Assembly (NCBI GenBank): GCA_004519485.1
Contig: CP038110.1
Location: 558,001 to 622,000, forward strand
Length of the DNA: 64,000 nucleotides
From: Nannochloropsis oceanica
Lineage: Eukaryota; Sar; Eustigmatophyceae; Eustigmatales; Monodopsidaceae
Direction: 5' to 3'
Each line of letters begins with the position of its first letter. Position 1 is the stretch's first letter. Shown here piece after piece: positions 31,536 to 40,600 of this stretch. The notes below the pieces were generated by a model. The model saw nothing but the letters and a program-made list of their open reading frames with translations, did no database searches and was not told where the DNA came from. Position numbers and translations under genes: made by a program.

Positions 31536-34086
31536 TGGTAATGATTAGAATAGATTCTTTCCCCGTAAGATCGACCATGGTTCGAAACTGAAAGAGCCCT
31601 GCTCTCTCTCAAGCCAGAGATGCGGGGTTAAAATGAAAACAAAACGTACACACCACAACACACATACATACAGCCTAAATGGGTGCACGAATGAATAAAT
31701 GAGTTTAGTTAGAACCATTTTTCCTTATGTCATTCATTCTGTATACACACACTTTCATCCCTTTCTCCTCCTGTCCAGACAACCACCGATGATTGAGAGC
31801 GGTTCACAAGGACCAGCTACACGGGCAGTACTAACTATACGAGTACCAGCACAAGCAACAATAATAAAAGCAGCGGCAACAGCAACAGCCGCAACAGCGA
31901 CAGAAGTTAAAGTAGCTTGCAGCTTTTCTTTTTCAGCAAGTGACTTGAACGGTATGTATCGTTATTCCAATATACTTGCATTTCCATCTGCGTTCGTAAA
32001 ACCACCCACGCCTGTGTGTGTGTGTAAATATGATGACCTGAACTATTTCCTTAGGACACCAACCTAGTCTCTAATCTCTACGGAGAACGCCCAGAGACGA
32101 TGCGTACAACATTAGTTTTTCACAGTTTGCCTGAAACACACATGCACACACGACCGCACGCTTGCTCTTGTCTCTTGGATGGTTCTGTTCTCTTTCTCCG
32201 TCTCATCTCTCTCATCCCCCTCAATCTTCACAGTTTATCGTAAACTATTTAATGACTGTCTGACCCTTTTCTTGCGCAATTTATAACAATACAGAGCTCC
32301 AACTGACATCTTCATCTGGATGGAGGAGCTTCTCTTCTTCCACCTCCAACTCCGCGCGTACATCCTCAGCCTTTCCCGACTGCGTCACGCACCGCATCAT
32401 CATGTAAGGCTCGCCGCCATATGGGTGCGAAATTGAAAAATGATGATACTTTCAACCATATATGTAAAGAAGAAACGAAAATCAAATGATTAAGAAACTT
32501 TAAGATGACGAGTCCGACGGCCGCCTCTGTTGTCGTTGGCTTCTTCCTCCCTTGTCCTCTGGAGGGCGCAACGCGGGCACGGTACTTGACGCGTTCTGCA
32601 TCTAGTGCTTGTGTTCGTGCGCTTTCAATTTTAAGGAGGCTTGGGGGGGGCTAGCGCGTGGCTGCTTGGGGAATAATCGAGGCATTTGTATGATGGTTTT
32701 TTCTTCGAAACTTACTTAATCTGTCTCTTTCTTGCTCTGTGTTTGTCCAGCTAACGCTCTTCTTCTCTCACTTCTCATTCAGTAAAACACAGAACTTTGA
32801 ATGCATGGTAAAAAAAGCGATATTGGAGCAGAAGAGCGCACTACGACGGCCTTAGCCATGACGACAACGGCCATAGCGAGAAGGTACGCGAAGAGTAAAA
32901 GAGAATGCTTTAATACCTTAATGTTTCCTCCTCTTTATTTTCTTACTTTTCTCGGGTAATGTCTATCTTATGCAGGTATGTCTCGATGTTGTTTGCTGTA
33001 CAGGCCCTATGACGAACACATGGATTCACTTTATGTGCGTCTGATTCCAAGTGAATGAACAATAAACATGTTGCCTTCCTACTGAGAGCCTCAGCCCCAA
33101 CACCATCAAAAGCAGCGCGTATGGCGACCATTTGCCTGCATTTTCGATCCGTTTCTCTCGTGTGCATCAAACGACCTTCATTTTGATGACTCTTTTCTTC
33201 TATCATCCTCCCCTTCTTACAGAGCTCTTCAGCGGACCCCAGCACTGCGGCAACGACAGCAAAAGCGGAGGGACAGCCTTGCACAAACAGTAACAGTTTT
33301 ACTGTAAACCTATCACTTCACCTCTTGGCCTTTCATCATCGCAATAACAGGTAAGACATTGTATCCGCTTCGAAGAAAGGAGGGAGTGAGGGAGAAAGGG
33401 CTGAAAAAGAGGAAGGCCTGATGATGAAGACCAATGCACAATGGGAATCTCTCTGACTGCATTTCCTTATAAAGGAGTGTAGATCTTTGATGAGAACCGC
33501 TGTCATCCTTGAACTTAAGGCTAGCTTATATCCATTCACTCTTCTTTTTTGTCATCGGGCGGAGGGAGGGACGGAGGGACGCGGGGACTAAGGAGGTGTA
33601 ATGATTATTTAGGTATCAGTACGATTGCAAACAATTTAAAAATGGAGGGAAACTCAGCATTTTTACCCCTTCCTTACCACCTCACGACAGATCAAGGTAC
33701 AGCCATTTGGGTCAGAAGGTGGGCGTTAGGTGGCGGGGAAATGTTGGTAGCAGCCTGTGCACCGAAGGAGAGATGAAGCCAAGAAAAATACATAAGTGAA
33801 AAAAGAAAATTAAATAAAAAGGGGGATAAGAAACTTACGCAAAACAAAGTGCTTATATGCGTATGTGTCTATCCGTCAGATTTTCCACAGTGTCGTTAGA
33901 TTTTCCTTCTTTAAATCAATCTTCATTCAATTCTTTGTTTTATGTCTCCCTCTTTCTCTCTCTAATGTCGCTAGTGTTTGTGCTCCGCTTACTCCTTATT
34001 CTTGTCTGCAGATTCTTTTTCTAACACATGGATATACAACTGTTCCATCATTTCCTCCTGATGCTCACCGGCTCCCGCATGCCTAA
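31281..34086 (+). CDS. Candidate unrecognised multi-exon gene (7 phase-consistent exons, 5' end missing)
   Basis: No long frame exists here, but seven short open segments chain in one phase between plausible GT-AG sites: 31281-31420 (donor GTAAGG), 31779-31951 (GTATGT), 32295-32403 (GTAAGG), 32832-32883 (GTACGC), 33223-33350 (GTAAGA), 33613-33696 (GTACAG) and 33891-34086 with a TAA stop. Together they give 293 residues, Ser/Thr/Ala-rich with basic stretches. The last exon is hydrophobic (SFFKSIFIQFFVLCLPLSL), possibly a membrane segment. I recognise no domain. The acceptor at 32831 is weak, and the acceptor of the last exon could instead be near 33973. No initiator ATG is found in the first segment, so an upstream exon is needed. 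It may also be a spliced non-coding RNA or chance. It would be the only gene in 3.6 kb. Confidence 0.3.
31493..31535 (+). repeat. GTT trinucleotide repeat
   Basis: Perfect GTT repeat of about 14 units in non-coding sequence, inside the first intron of the candidate plus-strand gene. Confidence 0.9.
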
Positions 34087-34124
34087 GGATGAAGGGTCTC
34101 TGTGATGGTCATGATCGCAACTGC

Positions 34125-34152
34125 TACTGCTGCTGCTGCTGCTGCTGCTGCT
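34125..34152 (+). repeat. CTG trinucleotide repeat
   Basis: Perfect CTG/TGC repeat of about nine units, just downstream of the stop codon of the S4-domain gene on the other strand. Confidence 0.9.
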
Positions 34153-34250
34153 TGATGGGTAAGCCTCCCTCTTACCCTCCCCTCCCTCCTCGATCCCACA
34201 CTCCCGTCATTCCATCCCTCGACCTGATCCCATCGGGTCTTAGATGACGC

Positions 34251-35881
34251 CTAGATAAACTTGGTCATCTTGACGCGGAATTTGCCTTTGCTCGTCGTCT
34301 CAACCTCGTTGACCTCCAGACGGCCTTTTCCACGGATGGTGACGATGTCACCGCCTTTCAACAACGAGTTGGCGGATTTCGTCTCCTTCCAATTTACTAG
34401 AACGTCGCCGCTCTCAATCATATCCTACGAGAAAAGGGAGGAGGGCGGGAGGGAGGAATGGAAGGAGGAAAAGAAATGTTGAGTTGGAGATAAAATTTTA
34501 GCTCGACGGAAGCACATTTTTGGCTGCCAGATAGGGCAGTAGAAAAGGAATACATGCACCAGAACAAGACACCCTAAGCAATGCCAAAATCATTTTCGTG
34601 CACAAAAAAGAAAGGGTGAAGGGGGAAAGGGGAAGGGAAAGGTGTGAGTGTCCCCGGGGCCCGTGGAGATGTGGCCTACCTACCTACCTTGAGCTTGCTC
34701 CGGCTCATGCCCATCCCGGCGCTGGCCACTGCATCCAGACGCATGGAAGCCTCCACCGATTGCATCTGTGTGTGGAAGAAAGAGCGAGGAAGGAAGGTGT
34801 GTCCGAACAAGTGAAGACGACAAGCGAGCATGTACAAATACGCACGCCTTCAGGACGAGAAAGCCGAGTATTCTTCACGACGTCTCCTCCTCTTCTAGCC
34901 ATCGGTCGCTAGTTCCCGTCCGCCCTCTCACGACCCTTCCCTATTCCACTTCTTACCTCCTTGGTCACCGGGGGCCTTACCCCCAACTCTTTCAGAGGGA
35001 TGGCCTTGTTTTTCACAGGCACACTCCGCACGGATGCCAACGCGGTCATGACGTATTCGGCTACCTCCGGAGCCATGATTACGTGAGCGCCTCGTTCGCC
35101 TTGCAGTAAAATGTCACCCACCTAAGAATGCAAAGAGATGACATGAGAGGTCGTGGTAAAGGGGGAGAAAAGGCCCGCTTCGAAGTTGACGACACAAGTC
35201 CCATCTTTTCCTTCTTCCTGCCCTCCCCCTCTTCCCCTCTCCCTGCCTTTCTGCCTGCCTGTCTGTTTTCTTTCTTGTTCCTTTTACCTTCTCCCTTGTT
35301 ATCCCCGTCCCCAACAAAGCCCCCAAGAAATCCCTATGGCTCGCCTTGTCAAAAATGAAATTGCCCTCCACCGACACCGAGGTGAAGTATGCTTCTCTCT
35401 CCCGGCGTTCTTGCTCCTGGTCGAGCTCGTAGTCAACTGTCCGGGCGAAAAACACACGTTGGCGCTCTGCTTGAGGGAATCCGCCGTCGGGCGTGATGGC
35501 TAAGTCAGCCACACGCTCCAAAACCCTTTTGATGGTTGCTACTTCAGGGGGACGACAAAACTCGAGGACTTGCATCTCCCAGTTCGTCAGGGCTTTATCA
35601 GCTGCCTCGACGGCACGGGCAGCAAGAATGTCTTCGACCCCTTCGGCGACGAGGGATTTCCGTAGTTCCTCGCGGTTGAGACTGTTGCCCCCTCCGGCAT
35701 TGAGACAGGTGGGGCTGCGGGAGTGGGAGGAGGAGAAGGACGGGAGGTAGGAAGGGAGAAAAGCGTGCGTCGCTGTAATGGTCACAATCAGGAAAAGGAG
35801 GAGGAGGCGAGGGGACAGATGGGGGCTGGCGCGGGCAGCTACTACTGCTGCTGCTCTTCTTCTTGCTGCTGGGTTGGACAT
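34251..35881 (-). CDS. Plastid-targeted photosystem II S4-domain protein, 4 exons
   Basis: Exons 35881-35288, 35121-34957, 34765-34688 and 34424-34251 join in phase (all GT-AG) to 336 residues. It matches the cyanobacterial/plastid 'photosystem II S4 domain protein' family (YlmH-like): GGFPQAERQRVFFAR, VEGNFIFDKASHRDFLGALL, GVGDILLQGERGAHVI-type continuation across intron 1, then SVEASMRLDAVASAGMGMSR, the start of the S4 RNA-binding fold, and GDVLVNWKETKSA and GDIVTIRGKGRLEV. The N-terminus has a hydrophobic signal (LLLLFLIVTITATHA) followed directly by FLPSYLPSF, the A|F junction of bipartite plastid presequences. Family members bind RNA and have been linked to PSII assembly; here that is inferred from homology. 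It is divergent from the LuxR-like plastid regulator across 320 bp. Confidence 0.93.
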
Positions 35882-36201
35882 CCTAGAGGTGCCTGTGTGT
35901 ACGGTGGCAGGGAGAGGATGGGGATAGACTTAGGTGAGATCATCTCTTAATAACCTGGTGAGCCACACACAGACATGACCATAGCAGCGGAAAGCTGACA
36001 AGGACTGTCCTTGTCCCGCATGCAATGCTACCATGTCTAACTTGGCTGTGAGAGCTGTAGACGTGGACGCTTCCAAGTTGCATCATCGCCGACGAGACGG
36101 CAACAACCGAGCAACCATAAGCCTCCTCCCCCTAATGCATTTCCCAAACCGCTCGCACACACAGCCGCGCCAGCAGCAACTATGTCTTGATAACGACCTC
36201 C
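35882..36201. promoter_or_regulatory. Bidirectional promoter shared by two plastid-protein genes
   Basis: 320 bp between the S4-domain gene (-) and the LuxR-like regulator (+). Both flanking starts encode plastid-type presequences, so a shared control region is likely. No core element is recognised by eye. Confidence 0.5.
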
Positions 36202-37323
36202 ATGTCCTCGTCCTTGTGCTCCACTCCGAAAATGCTGCCACCCTTCCTTCTCCTTTCCTTCATCCTCATCCTCCTCCTCCTCCTTCCTCCATCCCTAGCC
36301 TTCCTCCCCCCAGTCCTCCTCTGCTCCTCCTCTTCTTCCACAACCACCACCACCACCTCAACAAGCCTGGACGCCGGTCTCTCCTGGCGAACCGATGAGA
36401 TCTATCACTCCCAACCGGACTTCCCAGTCCTCTTTCTAGCTACACGCAACGAGACGTATGCCCGTGAAGTCGAACGGCATTTTGGGGGCCAGGGTTACTT
36501 TGTCCGTTCCAGTCGTACCCTCACCCGGCTAGCCAAAATGGTCAAGACTACGAGGCCAGAAGGGATCTTGATAAGCGATCACTTGTCCACGTCACATATT
36601 TTGGGTTTCTTAGCTAATTTGAGGGATTTGCCTGATTTGTGGTTAATCCCAATTTTCATTGTGCATGACCTTCCTTCACCTACTGCTGCTACTGCTGCTG
36701 TTGGAGGAAGCGATGGTACTGCTGTAGACGGCGAGGGATCGGGGAAACAAGAGGTTGACAGCAGCAGCAGCAAGAGCAGCCGGCATCGGATACGGAAGAA
36801 AAAGTCCCTCCAAGACGACATCATTGATGCAGATTACACCCCTCCTTCCCTCGCTTCCTCATCCTCACCTCTTTCCCAAAAAGATCAAGAACAAAGACAA
36901 CAGCAATGGCGACAATACCACCTCGAGATGCTCCGTCTCGGTGTTCGTGGCATCATCACCCCTTCCTCACCTCCCCTCCCCGAGCTCCAAGCCTTGCTCG
37001 ACGGGGCAAAAGTCACCCGGGGACGAGTCGAAAATTTAGTCTCTACTCTGCAGGGAGGAGTTCTCCACCTCTCGCAACACCAGAAGCGTCTTCTCCCTTC
37101 CACAATTACGCTTGAAGGCCCCCCGCCTCGTTTCACGAACACGGAGCAGGAGGTTTTAAATTTGTTAAGTCGGGGGATGACGGACCAGCAGATAGCTTAC
37201 TCCTTGGGCTGTACAAGCGCGACGGTGGGGAATGCAGTGAGAGGGTTGTTGAAAAAATTGGAGGTGGATCTGAGGGGGGAGCTTATCCGGGTAGCAATGG
37301 ATAATGATTTGCTGACTGAATAG
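36202..37323 (+). CDS. Nuclear-encoded, plastid-targeted LuxR/NarL-type regulator (Ycf29-like) with degenerate receiver
   Basis: Single exon, 373 residues from the ATG at 36202 (36232 is the alternative). A signal peptide MLPPFLLLSFILILLLLLPP leads to SLAFLPP, a plastid-type A|F site, then a Ser/Thr-rich transit region. Residues ~70-280 resemble a response-regulator receiver split by a ~100-residue low-complexity insert: VLFLATRNE, GILISDHLSTSHIL, LIPIFIVHD, then LEMLRLGVRGIITPSSPP. The acidic pair of strand 1, the Thr of strand 4 and the Lys of strand 5 are not seen, so phosphorylation is doubtful. The C-terminus (~315-373) is a clear LuxR-type helix-turn-helix: FTNTEQEVLNLLSRGMTDQQ and IAYSLGCTSATVGNAVRGLL. 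Red-lineage plastid genomes encode ycf29 of this architecture, so this may be a relocated or parallel copy. It is probably a plastid transcription regulator. Confidence 0.82.
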   Translation: MSSSLCSTPKMLPPFLLLSFILILLLLLPPSLAFLPPVLLCSSSSSTTTTTTSTSLDAGLSWRTDEIYHSQPDFPVLFLATRNETYAREVERHFGGQGYFVRSSRTLTRLAKMVKTTRPEGILISDHLSTSHILGFLANLRDLPDLWLIPIFIVHDLPSPTAATAAVGGSDGTAVDGEGSGKQEVDSSSSKSSRHRIRKKKSLQDDIIDADYTPPSLASSSSPLSQKDQEQRQQQWRQYHLEMLRLGVRGIITPSSPPLPELQALLDGAKVTRGRVENLVSTLQGGVLHLSQHQKRLLPSTITLEGPPPRFTNTEQEVLNLLSRGMTDQQIAYSLGCTSATVGNAVRGLLKKLEVDLRGELIRVAMDNDLLTE

Positions 37324-37639
37324 TGGGTCCTCTTCCCTCCCTCCCTCCCTCCCTCCCTCCCTCCCTCCCTCCCTCCCTCCCTCCTTGTCTTACCGTGCCT
37401 TGCGCATGTTCTTCTAAAGGGGGTTGAAGTAAAGAGAAAGACACAACGTACAATTTTTCACGCAGCTCGCGAAATGACACAATTTATAACAACGGAACAA
37501 GTAATCTACATAGCATCAACACAACATTGATATTTCCAACGCCACAGAGCTCTCTTTTGACTTCTGGTCTTCCTGTTTCTTTTACATTTTATGCTATACA
37601 GATCGCTCTCCCTCCTTCCCTCCCTCCCTCCTTCCCTCG
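37324..37639. other. Convergent 3' region with CCCT repeat
   Basis: Lies between the tail-to-tail LuxR-like (+) and kinase-PP2C (-) genes. It contains a CCCT tetranucleotide repeat at about 37335-37384 and a shorter one near 37612-37637, and should hold both 3' UTRs. Confidence 0.6.
37335..37384 (+). repeat. CCCT tetranucleotide repeat
   Basis: About twelve near-perfect CCCT units just after the stop codon of the LuxR-like gene. The same motif (GGGA on the other strand) recurs inside many coding regions of the window. Confidence 0.9.
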
Positions 37640-40600
37640 CTACTGCTCTAAGTCCACAATCAGTACCCCAATATTGTCCATGCTCCCTCTCACATACGCC
37701 TCCCACGTCAACGCCCGCGCTAACGCATGCCAATCCACCCTCTTCCGTCGCCAGACGGTGCGCCTTCTCTCCCTCCCTGCTTCCTCCTCCTCCTCTTCCA
37801 CCACCATTACTTCCTCCCCCATCTCCTCCTCCCCCTTCTCCTCCTCCTCCTCCTCCTCTTCCTCCTCTTCCTCAATCTTCTGCTCCAAAAACGCCACCAC
37901 CTCCGCATTCCCCATCACATCCCACAACCCATCCGAAGCCAACACCAAATACCGATACCTCGCCCTCCCTCCCCTCCTCCCTCCCTCCCTCCCTCCCTCC
38001 CTCGCCCCTCCAAGCGAAACCATGGACATGTGGGGTTCACGTGACAAAAGTCCGTCATACAAGAAATCACCCATTGAACGAGACAAGGCCAACTGCCCCT
38101 CTACGCGCCATACGTCTTCTCCTACATCAGCAGCAGTAGCAGCAGAAGTGGCAGCAGCAGCAGCAGCATCATATGCAACAGCATCCCTACTGCTCTTGCT
38201 GCTACTACTACGACTACTGCTACTACTACTGCTGCTGCTGCTTCTACTGCTACTATTACTATTACTACTACTACTGCTTCCCTCAGTAAAAGATGTCTCA
38301 TTTCCCTTCCTACCCCCTTGCCGCCAAATTCTCGCTCCCCTCTCTTCTAGCGCTCGTCTCTCTTCCGGATTCGATGCCGTGTGGTCAACCGTCATCTCCA
38401 CCGGTCGCTCCCTCCCTCCCTCCCTCCCGTCCTCTATCTCACAACATAAGATAGCCTTAGAGTCCCCCACATTTGCCACCAGCAGCAGTTTCTCCTTTGG
38501 AAATACCAGCGCGAACGTCGCCGTCGTCCCAGACCGGTCATACATCCCTCCCTCTCTCCCTCCCTTCCTCCCTCCCTCCCTTCCTCCTCCTCCCACCATC
38601 AACAAAGTCTTCAAATCCGCATTCGTCCTTAAAAAAGCCTCTCGTACTGCCTCCTTCAACGCCCCCTCTTCAACACCACCCTCCCCCCCTCCCTCCCTCC
38701 CTCCCTCCCACAAGGCTGCAAAATGGGCATGTAAAGTTGCGGAAGCAAACTTTGCCGCCTTTGTACCCCAATGCCCGTCGTAGATTCCGTAATACTGGTA
38801 CTCCCCCTCCCTCCCTCCCTCCCTCCCTCCCCCCCACCCCATGGAATGGTAATCTTCCAACGTCTTTCGCCTTCCCTGCACATCACACCACCCCGAATGG
38901 GGGTCCAGCGGCAGTAGGGCATGAGAACCAATGCAGGACGGAAGGGAGGGAGGGAGGGAGGGAGGAGTGCGGGTGTCGTAACGGCAGAAGAGGCCGTGTT
39001 TCCGAGCGTGGAGGTGGGCGTGGCACGACGGCCAGTCAGAAAAGGAACGGGAGCAGCGGGGGCAGGAGAAGGAGGAGGGGCCTGCAGGGTGTTGTTGAGA
39101 GAGAAAGGAAAAACGACTGGAATTCGTTGGGGTGGAGGAAGGGGAGGAAGGGGGGGAGGGAAAACGGGGAGAGGGTTCTTGCAGTGGTGCTGTGGTGGCG
39201 ACGGCCTTTCGCTCACTTCTGCTCCTGCCGCCGCTGCTGCTGCTGCTGCTGCCAGCCAATGAGGTCAAGAAGGAGGATGAAAGGCTTATCAAGGCCTTGC
39301 TCACACTCGTCACTGACACAGCTGTCATGGAATTCGCTGCTACCTTTCCTCTGGGCATCTTCCCTCCACCTCGCATTACCACCTCCTCCTCTTCTTTCTG
39401 ATTCTCCTCCTCCTCCTCCTCCTCCCCTTCCACTGTTGCCATCCCCTCCCTCCCACATCTCTCCTCCATCTCCCTCCTCGTCGCCCACTCACTCCCGTCC
39501 CTCCCACACACGTACGGACCCTTGAAGTACGCATGGGCCAACGCCTCCCGCGGTCGAATTCTCTTCCCCGGCTCCCACTGCAACAACAGCGACAACAAAT
39601 GCAGCCCCCAGTGATCATGAAACCCCACATCGAGGGGATCTCGCTGTTGCAAGGCTCGACGCAAGTCCTCGAGGGTGCAAGCACTACCGGCCATGGCAGG
39701 AAGGGAAGGCGGGCGAGAAGAGGAAAGGGGGCCAGGCGCGGCATGGTGGCTGTGATGGTGGGTTTGATGATGCTGTCGCTGTCGCCACAAACTCTTCAAC
39801 GCCTCCACCCACGTGTTCTTCTTCCTCCCCCCTCCCCTCCCTCCTTCCCTCCCTCCTTCTTCCTCTTCCCCAAACACGTCTGCAGGCCCAACCACACAAA
39901 AGTCCGCCAAGGCCGCAAGAAGGTACGCGCGCTGTCGATCCTCCTCTGTTTCCCGTTTTAACTGATGCGCCAATATATTCCTATCCCTCGACGACAACGT
40001 GAACACATGAGGCGTCCCCAGAATTAATTCTAAGAAGATGACGCCGATGGACCAGCTGTCATAGCTTTGGGGGTCGCCGACGGCAAAAGGCAAGGAAGGG
40101 TGGAAGAGCACTTCAGGAGGCATGTATTCAGTCGTTTCCTCCTTCTGCGTCGGACCCTCCGGCCCGTACAGGTTCTGCCCCCTTTCGTCCCTCCCGTCCT
40201 CGACTTGGGACACCATATCCACTGCCGACGAAAAATCAGATACTTTCAACACCGCTTCAGGCCCCCCACCGTTTCCTTCAAAATTTTGATTTTGAACTTT
40301 TAAATTCAAAATAAGATTGCTTGGTTTTAGATCTCTGTGAGCGGCTCCTGCGGCGTGAACCTCGGCTGTTCCCTCTAAAATTTGACGTAAGAGGCCTTTG
40401 AGGACATCGTCGCCTCCAGGGCTGAGACGGAGGTGCCGCCAGAAGGCCGAGGGCTCGAAGAGGAGGGGATCGGAGGCGTGATGAGAGGAACGGGGGGAAG
40501 GTGGGATGGTGGAGGAGGAGGACGAGGAGGAAGGAGGAGGATGAGTAGGAGTGTAGAGGTACCGCCGTAGACTTATCCCTTCATCGTGGAAGACGATCCA

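Noticed and set aside
31565-31585. GGTTCGAAAC, reminiscent of a tRNA T-loop
   Set aside because: No acceptor, D or anticodon stems can be paired around it.
37335-37384. CCCT array considered as telomere-like repeat
   Set aside because: The unit is CCCT without the telomeric TAA, and it lies between two intact convergent genes.
37527-38783. 418-codon plus-strand frame (Ser/Pro/Leu-rich) opposite the PP2C domain
   Set aside because: Shadow of the GGGA-type and AGC-type repeats; the minus strand encodes conserved PP2C motifs.
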